Part shown: piece by piece, positions 1-6,314 of the stretch
How the letters are laid out: each line of letters opens with the position of its first letter
How positions within the stretch are numbered: position 1 is the first letter of the stretch
Source: Clostridiaceae bacterium
Lineage (GTDB): Bacteria; Bacillota; Clostridia; Acetivibrionales; DTU013
DNA: 9,260 nucleotides
Reading direction: 5' to 3'
Assembly (NCBI GenBank): GCA_012799845.1
Contig: JAAZKL010000098.1
Span: 1-9,260, forward strand
Notes under the pieces: model-generated
What the model saw: only the letters and a program-made list of their open reading frames with translations
What the model was told of the DNA's origin: nothing
Database searches by the model: none
Program-made: the position numbers and the translations under genes

Positions 1-2973
1 AACAGGATCAACATTACCGTGGGTGGCGTTTCCATGCCGCCCGAATATGTTACGGGGACAACTTATACAGGAGAACCGATAACCGTGTCGAGCCCGGTAA
101 CGTTCACCGTCCAGACGGAGGCTGCCGGATATGGCTTATCGGCGCCTTCCGACCCTGTTACGGTCGTACCTGTGTCATTTCCGGTCCTCAACGCCGAATA
201 CATGAGCGAAGAGACAGTCAGGGTCTCATGGGACGCATCGTCAAATATCGATAAATTCGTACTGGAATGCTCAAAATGGGACGGCACGTCATGGAGCGCC
301 TGGGAGACCATAGCTACGACGCTGTCAGGCTATTACACGACACACAAGGTCGAAACCGGAGGGCAATACAGGTACAGGCTGAAGGCAAGGGAAGACAAGG
401 GATACACAGGCTACAGCAATATAACGAATTACGTCAACAGCCTGGTGGCGCCGACCGGCCTGACAGCAAGGATCACAGCATCGGACCAGATCGATCTTTC
501 ATGGACCAACCCGCCGGGGAGCACCGGGTCCCTCCAGGAATGGCAGGTATGGCGCAAAGCCGGAGGGAACAGCACGTCGGGCGAATATACATTTGTGGCG
601 AATGTAAATATAAATGCCAATACTTTTACCGACAGGTTCAGGATCGAACCCGGCATCACGTATCACTACAGGGTAAATGCCGTTGACGGTGCAGGCCGAC
701 GTTCGTCGTACGCCACTGTCAGTGTCGACGCAAAAGTGCCCAATGCGCCCACCGCATTGAGGGCGAATGCCGCTTCCGGATCAGGAGTAACACTGTTGTG
801 GACTGACAACTCCAACAATGAGGTCGGCTTTATTATCGAAAAGTTTGATGAGAACCAGAAGAAATTTGTCACACTTGATACGGTCGCCCTGGACACCACG
901 ACTTATCCCGATAGTACGGCAGTGCAGGGCAGGACTTATATCTACAGGGTCATTGCATATAATGGCATAGGCCGGTCCGCTCCGTCGAACGAAGTGACGA
1001 TAGTCGCCTGGGACACGGCAGCTCCTGCTTCGCTTACAGCAACGCCCGTCTCATCATCGCGTATCGACCTGGCTTGGAGCTACACCGGGACAGAAAACTA
1101 CAATACCATTATCGAGCGCAAAAAAGGTGTTGACGGGACATGGACTCCCATATTCACGACGGCGGCCGGTGTCCTGAAATACAGCGATACGGGCCTGGAG
1201 CCCAATACAAGATACTTCTACAGGGTAAGGAAATCGCTTGGGACTGGTGTCTCCGGCGAAGCGTTCCCCGATGAAAACGGCACAGGCGCATACACGCTGC
1301 TTCCCACTCCGACGTTCACAGCCAGGCCGTCTTCAGATAACTCCATCTACATAACATGGTCCGGTGTAACCAATTCAGATGTGGTTATCGAACGCAGGAT
1401 GGCCAGTGGGAGTTTCAGCCCCATCATGACCGCAGGGCCGACCATGCAGGGCTGGTATGACAATACGGGCCTTGTGCCAGGAGCATTTTACACATACAGG
1501 ATAATGGCGAAAAACTCCGTGAATAACTCTCTTTATTCAGATGAACTCACGATCCACAATTACTACCTGGAACCCCCGTCGGCACTTAATATAACCATAA
1601 ACAAAAACTCTGAGATCGAACTGAAATGGTATGATAATTCGACAGACGAAGCCGGCTTCGAAATATGGCGGCTCACCTATGGCAGCGGACAATATGTACT
1701 GTATGCCACAGTGGACAAAAACATCACCACCTTTACGGATACGATGGTGGACAGAGGCATCCAGTACAGTTACAAAGTAAGGGCATATACGCAGGGAGGC
1801 CAGACCTTCTCCGAGTTTTCCAATGTGGCTTCAAGCGGCATAGGGATCATAAATCCGCCTGCTGACCTGGGATTCGATTATATATCTGAGTTCCAGATAC
1901 AGCTTCGCTGGACGGATACTTCCAACAACGAGCATGGTTTTATCGTGGAACGAAAGATTGGTGACGGCGGAGAATGGAGCCAGGTTGCATGGGTATCAGC
2001 CAACAAAACCACGTACGTAGTGTCAAATCTCAATAAATACACGAAATATTACTTCAGGGTCAGGGCATACAACTATACCGGGAGCGTGGATTCCGTAAGC
2101 GATGAGATAATCGTGTCGACTTCCCGGCCGGCTTCGCCCACTGAACTGTCAGCGGTGGCCGTATCTGCTTCCCAGATCAGGCTAAAGTGGAACGACAATT
2201 CGGACTCCGAAAAAGGCTTCCGAATCCTGCGCAGCCTGTACAGCGACCGGTATTTCTATGCAGTCGCTGAAGTAGCAAAAGACACCACCGTGTATTATGA
2301 CAGCGGCCTGAATGCAGGGACGCAGTATTATTACAAGGTCGAAGCGTACAATGACGTGGGCCGCGCCGAGAGCAGCACGGCTGAAGCAAGGACGAACGCG
2401 AGGGTGTTCTTTACAGACACCGGAAGCGTACCGTGGGCGGAGGATGCCATCGAGAACCTGGCTGGAATGGGAATCATAAAAGGTGTGTCCGGCACGCTTT
2501 TCAAACCGAACAATACAATATCGAAAGCTGAGTTCGCCGCAATGGTGGTAAGAGCGTTCAAACTGGAAACGGCCCCTGTCGGCAGTCTTGCGGATGTGAG
2601 ACATGACAAATGGTATTACAGGGAAGTGATGATAGCGGAAAACTTCGGCATAATATCAGGAGACGCGAACAACAGGTTCTATCCTGAATCGCCGATAACA
2701 AGGGAAGAGATCGCAGTGATGATATTCAAGGCGCTCCAGGTTTCGGGCCGGAAATTCACCGTACACGACAATTCTGTCCTTGAAAAGTTCATAGACAAGC
2801 AGAATATCTCGCCCCATGCCGTATCAAGCATGGCTGTGCTTGCTGGAGAAGGCATCATGGAAGGGCTGCAGGGGAACACGCTGGGCCCCAGGTATAACGC
2901 AACCAGGGCCCAGGCGGCAGTGTTCATTTACAGGGCACTTATCAACAGTGAACCTCCGGACGAGGTCCGGTGA
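1..2973 (+). CDS. FN3-repeat surface protein with C-terminal SLH anchor (5' partial)
   Basis: The frame is open from base 1, so the gene starts upstream; the GTG at 19 is not a convincing start. The visible part is 990 residues. Residues about 1-60 look like the end of an earlier repeat. About eight FN3-like repeats of 90-95 residues follow, starting near residues 61, 150, 249, 342, 436, 526, 620 and 713. Each has an early strand with a conserved Trp and a late Tyr-x-Tyr-(R/K)-V strand. Three SLH repeats close the protein (about 804-858, 862-918, 926-982), with TRAE-like motifs SKAE, TREE and TRAQ. Known SLH domains bind pyruvylated secondary cell-wall polymer, so the protein is inferred to be exported and held on the cell surface, with FN3 modules as spacers or adhesion units. 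The signal peptide and any catalytic domain would lie outside the window. No enzyme motif is visible. The domain call is sure; the function is unknown. Confidence 0.93.
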   Translation, partial: NRINITVGGVSMPPEYVTGTTYTGEPITVSSPVTFTVQTEAAGYGLSAPSDPVTVVPVSFPVLNAEYMSEETVRVSWDASSNIDKFVLECSKWDGTSWSAWETIATTLSGYYTTHKVETGGQYRYRLKAREDKGYTGYSNITNYVNSLVAPTGLTARITASDQIDLSWTNPPGSTGSLQEWQVWRKAGGNSTSGEYTFVANVNINANTFTDRFRIEPGITYHYRVNAVDGAGRRSSYATVSVDAKVPNAPTALRANAASGSGVTLLWTDNSNNEVGFIIEKFDENQKKFVTLDTVALDTTTYPDSTAVQGRTYIYRVIAYNGIGRSAPSNEVTIVAWDTAAPASLTATPVSSSRIDLAWSYTGTENYNTIIERKKGVDGTWTPIFTTAAGVLKYSDTGLEPNTRYFYRVRKSLGTGVSGEAFPDENGTGAYTLLPTPTFTARPSSDNSIYITWSGVTNSDVVIERRMASGSFSPIMTAGPTMQGWYDNTGLVPGAFYTYRIMAKNSVNNSLYSDELTIHNYYLEPPSALNITINKNSEIELKWYDNSTDEAGFEIWRLTYGSGQYVLYATVDKNITTFTDTMVDRGIQYSYKVRAYTQGGQTFSEFSNVASSGIGIINPPADLGFDYISEFQIQLRWTDTSNNEHGFIVERKIGDGGEWSQVAWVSANKTTYVVSNLNKYTKYYFRVRAYNYTGSVDSVSDEIIVSTSRPASPTELSAVAVSASQIRLKWNDNSDSEKGFRILRSLYSDRYFYAVAEVAKDTTVYYDSGLNAGTQYYYKVEAYNDVGRAESSTAEARTNARVFFTDTGSVPWAEDAIENLAGMGIIKGVSGTLFKPNNTISKAEFAAMVVRAFKLETAPVGSLADVRHDKWYYREVMIAENFGIISGDANNRFYPESPITREEIAVMIFKALQVSGRKFTVHDNSVLEKFIDKQNISPHAVSSMAVLAGEGIMEGLQGNTLGPRYNATRAQAAVFIYRALINSEPPDEVR
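2956..2970. other. Perfect 6-bp hairpin at the 3' end of the surface gene
   Basis: CCGGAC and GTCCGG flank a GAG loop, directly before the TGA stop of the surface gene. There is no T-run on either side, so it is not a classical terminator by itself. It could slow polymerase arriving from the convergent nagB or protect the mRNA 3' end. It may also be chance, since it lies inside codons. Confidence 0.35.
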
Positions 2974-2986
2974 CAGTAAGGAGCCT

Positions 2987-3021
2987 GGAACATCAGAGCC
3001 GGTACTGTTCCTTCAGTTTTT
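2987..3021 (+). terminator. Candidate rho-independent terminator of the surface-protein gene
   Basis: GGAACA (2987-2992) pairs with TGTTCC (3006-3011), and five Ts follow at 3017-3021 after a short TTCAG spacer. It begins 13 bases after the surface-gene stop and overlaps the 3' end of nagB, as is common for tightly convergent genes. The stem is short and the T-run is offset, so the call is moderate. No equally good terminator is seen for nagB on the minus strand. Confidence 0.4.
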
Positions 3022-3808
3022 CCATATGCATGTAGTGATCCGTATTAGCCAGTCTGGACGCCGCATCCCTGTCAAGGACAACGGTGATCCCGCCGGGATG
3101 GAGTTGTATGGCTGAAGCGGTGATCTGCGATGTTACGGGTCCTTCGAGGGCCTTCGCGACCACATCGGCCTTTTTGATCCCGCTGGCCATCATCAGGATG
3201 TTCCTTGTCTCAAGGATCGTGCCGATGCCCATGGTGATCGCAAAATGCGGCATCTCCTCTCTGCTTACGCCTGCGTTTTTGTAGAACAGTTCATAATTGT
3301 CATCGAGGGTCTGCTTCGCCAAAGCCTGGACCCTGGTCCTTGATGCCAGTGAAGATCCGGGTTCGTTGAAGGCCCAGTGCCCGTCCCCGCCTATGCCGAG
3401 CAGCTGGAGATCGATGCCGCCGGCCTTCCTTATTTCTTCTTCATACCATAAACAGAATTTCTCCGGATCCTTTGTCATTCCGTCGGGGATGCAGACATTT
3501 CCCTCTTTTATGTTGATATGCCTGAGAAGTTCCTCGTACATGAACCTTGCATAGCTCTGGTCCTCGTTGTACGGCTTTGAAAGATCCATGCCGATGCCCA
3601 GGTATTCATCGAGGTTGAAGGTCCGGACCCCTGAAAAATCCAGTCCCTCCTCTTTGTGCATCCTGATCAGTTCCCTGTATGTGCCTATCGGTGTGCTTCC
3701 GGTGGCCAGTCCCAGGACGCAGTCCGGCTTTTTTCTGACAAAGCCGGCGATCACGCCCGCTGCGTATTTGCTCATTTCTTCATAATTATCTCTGATGATG
3801 ATATCCAT
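2993..3808 (-). CDS. nagB: Glucosamine-6-phosphate deaminase
   Basis: This cytosolic enzyme converts glucosamine-6-phosphate to fructose-6-phosphate and ammonia, the last step of amino-sugar catabolism. The 271-residue product has the family pattern over its full length: the phosphate-binding loop GLATGSTP (33-40), FNLDEY (64-69) with D67 as the equivalent of the E. coli D72 general base, and GDGHWAFNEPGSSLASRTR (141-159) with D142, H144 and E149 matching the E. coli D141/H143/E148 catalytic group. The ATG at 3808 was chosen over a TTG five codons upstream because GGGAGG lies 7 bases before it and would itself be translated from the TTG. One oddity is Trp at 145, directly after the catalytic His, where Ile is usual. 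No nagA is visible nearby. The gene is preceded by a one-base-spaced small ORF and a good promoter about 200 bases upstream. It could also act on a related amino-sugar phosphate, but the motif match to NagB is strong. Confidence 0.95.
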   Translation of the reverse strand: MDIIIRDNYEEMSKYAAGVIAGFVRKKPDCVLGLATGSTPIGTYRELIRMHKEEGLDFSGVRTFNLDEYLGIGMDLSKPYNEDQSYARFMYEELLRHINIKEGNVCIPDGMTKDPEKFCLWYEEEIRKAGGIDLQLLGIGGDGHWAFNEPGSSLASRTRVQALAKQTLDDNYELFYKNAGVSREEMPHFAITMGIGTILETRNILMMASGIKKADVVAKALEGPVTSQITASAIQLHPGGITVVLDRDAASRLANTDHYMHMEKLKEQYRL

Positions 3809-3809
3809 T

Positions 3810-3992
3810 TCACGGCCTCCCAACCTCGTTCCTGATTTTCAGCAGATCCGGGCCGGTTTTGCAGCAAATCCAGGCGTGGTCGGTGCCGTTCAGGGCTGTT
3901 ACAGCAACTAACCCTTCAAATGGAATACACGGACATTTATCCAATACGGCGCCTTTGCCTGTATTATCGAAGTTTTCAGTGTTATGAGCCAT
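3810..3992 (-). CDS. Candidate 60-residue small ORF translationally coupled to nagB
   Basis: I do not recognise this product. From the ATG at 3992 it encodes 60 residues with a Cys-Pro-Cys motif, a later Cys-Cys pair and no hydrophobic segment long enough for a membrane helix. Its TGA ends one base before the nagB ATG, and the nagB ribosome site lies inside its last codons, an arrangement typical of coupled genes. The ATG lies about 16 bases after the start predicted from the promoter at 4015-4043. Against it, no clear Shine-Dalgarno precedes the ATG, and the frame stays open further upstream, beyond the promoter, which shows an open frame can arise here by chance. It may be a true small protein, a leader ORF, the tail of a decayed gene or untranslated leader RNA. 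Confidence 0.35.
   Translation of the reverse strand: MAHNTENFDNTGKGAVLDKCPCIPFEGLVAVTALNGTDHAWICCKTGPDLLKIRNEVGRP
3816..3821 (-). promoter_or_regulatory. nagB ribosome binding site
   Basis: GGGAGG on the minus strand, 7 bases before the ATG at 3808. It fixes the nagB start and lies inside the last codons of the upstream small ORF, so translation of that ORF could affect ribosome access to nagB. Confidence 0.8.
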
Positions 3993-4014
3993 ACCCGGAA
4001 CCGTGGCAATTATA

Positions 4015-4043
4015 ATGATATTTTTTGTCCTTCGCCATGTCAA
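4015..4043 (-). promoter_or_regulatory. Near-consensus sigma-A promoter for nagB
   Basis: On the minus strand a perfect -35 TTGACA (4038-4043) is followed after exactly 17 bases by TATCAT (4015-4020), one mismatch from consensus. Transcription would start near 4008, giving nagB a leader of about 200 bases that includes the 60-codon ORF. Confidence 0.7.
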
Positions 4044-4108
4044 GAAAAAAGTGACGAAAATGAAGCATTGCCGCTCTAAAACAGGCAGGATGAGGCAATA
4101 AAATACAC

Positions 4109-4138
4109 AGCATAAATACTGGTAATAGAGCCTGTCAA
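4109..4138 (-). promoter_or_regulatory. Possible second, upstream minus-strand promoter
   Basis: A second perfect TTGACA on the minus strand (4133-4138) lies 18 bases from TATGCT (4109-4114), four of six matches. It lies within 10 bases of the pepF -10 box, so polymerase binding at the two could be mutually exclusive. It is weaker than the promoter at 4015-4043 and could be chance. Confidence 0.35.
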
Positions 4139-4148
4139 AGGGTATAAT
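4120..4148 (+). promoter_or_regulatory. Probable pepF promoter
   Basis: A perfect TATAAT -10 box lies at 4143-4148. At 17-base spacing the -35 is TGGTAA (4120-4125), only three of six matches, so the promoter may need an activator or be of modest strength. The expected start is near 4155, giving a structured leader of about 175 bases before the pepF GTG. An inverted repeat ACAGGC (4081-4086) / GCCTGT (4130-4135) ends just before the -10 box and could be an operator. Confidence 0.5.
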
Positions 4149-4165
4149 GTTACAGAGGAATAATA

Positions 4166-4195
4166 ATGAAAAAGAGTACAGGCCGGATTGCGTAA
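4166..4195 (+). CDS. Possible 9-residue leader peptide ahead of pepF
   Basis: ATG at 4166 opens a nine-codon frame (MKKSTGRIA) that stops at TAA 4193-4195. AGAGGAA lies 6 bases before the ATG and would be a good ribosome site. The stop falls in the first strong hairpin of the leader, an arrangement seen in attenuators. Against it, there is no run of one regulatory amino acid, and the start predicted from the TATAAT box falls inside the ribosome site, so the 5' leader of this ORF would be very short. It could also be the stump of a lost gene. Confidence 0.3.
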   Translation: MKKSTGRIA

Positions 4196-4311
4196 CCGGA
4201 GGGCCATGTACCGGATTGCTGGCGTGTACTCCGGAACAGCGGGCAATGTTCCGGATCACAGGTGTGACCACCGGGACATCGTATCGGCCCAGCGGCGGGA
4301 ATGTCCCCCGG
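4176..4311. repeat. Phased CCGG half-site array in the pepF leader
   Basis: CCGG occurs at 4183, 4196, 4211, 4231, 4251, 4271 and 4308; the four from 4211 to 4271 are exactly 20 bases apart. Most are preceded by a TGT-like trimer, giving half-sites such as TGTACCGG (4207-4214), TGTTCCGG (4247-4254) and TGTCCCCCGG (4302-4311). CCGGATTGC is repeated directly at 4183 and 4211. Because CCGG is self-complementary, each copy can pair with its neighbour, so several mutually exclusive hairpins are possible. A unit of 20 is not a multiple of three, which argues against a coding repeat. It may be an array of protein-binding sites on one face of the helix or a switching RNA leader. The function is unknown. 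Confidence 0.6.
4230..4255. other. Strongest hairpin of the CCGG array
   Basis: A perfect 9-bp stem runs from 4230-4238 to 4247-4255 with an 8-base loop (GCGGGCAA); the core is CCGGAACA / TGTTCCGG. A second, larger hairpin pairs GGGACAT (4273-4279) with ATGTCCC (4301-4307) and ends 7 bases before the pepF ribosome site. A third pairs GTACA (4176-4180) with TGTAC (4207-4211), continued by GGCC with GGCC. None has a T-run, so they are not terminators. Confidence 0.55.
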
Positions 4312-4314
4312 CCA

Positions 4315-4323
4315 GGAAAGGAG
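4315..4323 (+). promoter_or_regulatory. pepF ribosome binding site
   Basis: GGAAAGGAG lies 7 bases before the GTG at 4331. This selects the GTG start over the in-frame ATG at 4301, which lies inside the 3' arm of the last leader hairpin and has no ribosome site of its own. Confidence 0.75.
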
Positions 4324-4330
4324 TGGCTTT

Positions 4331-6133
4331 GTGACAACAAAAAGATTACCGGCAAGAGACGAGATCGATCCCAGGTACAAATGGAAGCTCGAGGACATAT
4401 ATGCAAGCGAAGACGACTGGGAAGCGGATTTTAAAAAGATCCGGCAGTTGTCGGACAAAATGGCTTCATATAAAGGCAGGCTTGCCAGCGGCATGGATGT
4501 ACTGCTGGAGTGCCTTACGCTCAGGGATGAGCTGTCTGCTCTCACTGAGAAAGTTTTTGCCTACGCAAGGATGAGGCGGGACGAAAATAACGCCGAACCG
4601 AAATATCAGGCGCTGACCGACAGGGCAATGTCGCTGATGACCGAAGTGAGCGCCGCAATGTCTTTCATCGTTCCCGAGATCATATCCCTGGATGAGGAAC
4701 AGTTGAAAAAGAGTATCGATGAGATGGAAGGGCTCTCGTTGTACAGGCAGTATTTCCATGATATCCTGAGACAAAAAAAGCATGTGCTTTCCGACAGGGA
4801 AGAAGAACTGCTGGCTCTTGCGGATGAAGTCATGGATTCTCCTTCCGAAATATTCTCCATGTTCAACGATGCCGACATCAAGTTTGGCACTATCAGGGAT
4901 GAAAACGGGGAAGAAGTCGAAGTCACAAAAGGGCGGTATATAAAATTCCTCGAGTCGAAGGACAGGCGCGTCAGGAAATACGCGTTCCACACCCTGTATA
5001 ATTCATATAAGGCAATGAGGAATACCCTGGCCTCGTCGCTGAGCAGCAACATAAAAAGAGACAAGTTTTATGCAAATGTCAGGCGGTATGAATCAGGCCT
5101 GCATGCAGCTTTGGACAGGGACAACGTGCCCGTGGACGTATATGACAACCTGATCGACACAGTAAACAGGAACCTCCCGCTCCTACACAGGTATGTGAAG
5201 CTGCGGAAGAAGGCCCTGAAACTTGACGAACAGCACATGTACGACCTCTACGTGCCGATCGTCGAACAGCCGACCAGGCATATCAGCTACGAGGAAGCGC
5301 TGGAGACGGTCAAAAACGGACTGGCGGCGCTGGGCTGCTGCTACGTCGAGGACCTTACAAAAGCCATCGGTTCGGGATGGATAGATGTCTATGAGAACCA
5401 GGGCAAGACCAGCGGCGCATATTCATGGGGGACATACCTGACCCATCCCTTTGTGTTGCTGAACTACCAGGGCACCATAAACGATGTCTTCACAATAGCG
5501 CATGAAATGGGCCACGCCATGCACTCGTACTACACGAATAAAACCCAGCCGTACATTTACTCGGATTACAAGATATTCGTCGCAGAAGTGGCCTCAACAG
5601 TAAACGAATCGCTCCTGATGGACTATCTGCTCTCCGTGACGACCGACCCGAAGGAGCGGGCTTATCTGCTGAACCACTGGCTGGAGGAATTCCGCGGGAC
5701 CCTGTTCCGGCAGACGATGTTCGCCGAATTCGAAAAGATCACCCATGAAATGGCCGAAAAAGGCGAGGCGCTCAATGCCGACGAACTCTGCAGGATTTAC
5801 CGCGGGCTGAATGAGAAGTATTTCGGCTCCGAAGTGGTCATAGACGAAGACATCGACATGGAATGGGCGCGCATACCCCATTTCTACAGGAGCTTCTATG
5901 TATATAAATACGCTACGGGTATCTCGGCGGCAGTGTCGCTTTCGAGGCAGATACTCGGCGACGGCGTGCCGGCCATCGACCGCTACCTGGAGTTCCTGAA
6001 GAGCGGCGGGTCCGACTACCCGCTGGAACTGCTGAAGAAAGCCGGCGTCGATCTGACAGTGCCCAAGCCGATCGAAGACGCCCTGAAGACATTCGAAAAG
6101 GTACTGAATGACCTGGAAACCATGTTAGGTTGA
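4331..6133 (+). CDS. pepF: Oligoendopeptidase F (M3 family zinc peptidase)
   Basis: This is a cytosolic zinc endopeptidase that cuts short oligopeptides, typically those taken up by peptide transporters or left by proteasome-like proteases. From the GTG start the protein has 600 residues, the usual PepF length, with no signal peptide. The N-terminal helical part is followed by the M3 catalytic domain with HEMGH at 391-395 and E419 as third zinc ligand (VAEVASTVNE), both intact. The C-terminal family signature HFYRSFYVYKYATG begins at His 517 and carries the His/Tyr residues that in M3 enzymes stabilise the transition state. An N-terminus reading MTTKRLPARDEIDPRYKWKL supports the chosen start. 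It lies 181 bases upstream of an M29 aminopeptidase on the same strand, so the pair could degrade peptides in sequence. Expression probably depends on the structured leader at 4176-4311. Nothing in the protein is unusual. Confidence 0.96.
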   Translation: MTTKRLPARDEIDPRYKWKLEDIYASEDDWEADFKKIRQLSDKMASYKGRLASGMDVLLECLTLRDELSALTEKVFAYARMRRDENNAEPKYQALTDRAMSLMTEVSAAMSFIVPEIISLDEEQLKKSIDEMEGLSLYRQYFHDILRQKKHVLSDREEELLALADEVMDSPSEIFSMFNDADIKFGTIRDENGEEVEVTKGRYIKFLESKDRRVRKYAFHTLYNSYKAMRNTLASSLSSNIKRDKFYANVRRYESGLHAALDRDNVPVDVYDNLIDTVNRNLPLLHRYVKLRKKALKLDEQHMYDLYVPIVEQPTRHISYEEALETVKNGLAALGCCYVEDLTKAIGSGWIDVYENQGKTSGAYSWGTYLTHPFVLLNYQGTINDVFTIAHEMGHAMHSYYTNKTQPYIYSDYKIFVAEVASTVNESLLMDYLLSVTTDPKERAYLLNHWLEEFRGTLFRQTMFAEFEKITHEMAEKGEALNADELCRIYRGLNEKYFGSEVVIDEDIDMEWARIPHFYRSFYVYKYATGISAAVSLSRQILGDGVPAIDRYLEFLKSGGSDYPLELLKKAGVDLTVPKPIEDALKTFEKVLNDLETMLG

Positions 6134-6314
6134 CAGAATAGCAGGACAACAGGACAACACAACAGCAGCATGACAGCATAAGCGTGTAATAGGGATATAA
6201 CATATTGCAACTAAAATCGCTCAGCGTGTAGACGTTATGGGAATAATGCCTGCTGTTGCTGAAATACCGGAGATATAGACAGATATGGTGCATAACCTGA
6301 AAGGCGGATGAAAA
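6134..6314 (+). other. pepF-aminopeptidase gap with a 9-bp inverted repeat
   Basis: No gene is seen here. The gap opens with a small tandem AGGACAAC AGGACAAC. CAACAGCAG (6160-6168) is the exact reverse complement of CTGCTGTTG (6250-6258), with 81 bases between. AGCGTGTA occurs twice (6181 and 6223). The best -10-like elements, TATAAC (6196-6201) and AATAAT (6242-6247), lack a well-spaced -35, so no promoter is claimed. No hairpin plus T-run terminator follows pepF. The aminopeptidase ribosome site AAGGCGG (6301-6306 region) closes the gap. Confidence 0.4.

Noticed and set aside
4176..4311. CRISPR array suggested by regular 20-base spacing.
   Set aside because: The repeated unit is only about 4-8 bases and the period is 20; CRISPR repeats are longer and near-identical, with longer spacers. 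No cas gene is present.
4150..4330. T-box or other known riboswitch in the pepF leader.
   Set aside because: The conserved T-box sequence (AGGGTGGNACCGCG type) is absent, there is no terminator with a T-run, and no other known aptamer core was recognised.
3810..4406. The full 198-codon minus-strand open frame reaching back into the pepF start.
   Set aside because: It crosses the divergent promoters and the pepF coding start, and its upstream part has no protein-like features. Only the last 60 codons, downstream of a promoter, are kept as a low-confidence small ORF.
4147..4434. A 95-codon plus-strand frame through the CCGG array into pepF.
   Set aside because: It starts within the -10 region, runs out of frame into pepF for about 100 bases, and its 20-base repeats would shift frame each time, so it is not a coding repeat.
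6170..6201. Promoter for the aminopeptidase from ATGACA and TATAAC.
   Set aside because: Each box has five of six matches, but the spacing is 20 bases, too long for a normal sigma-A promoter.
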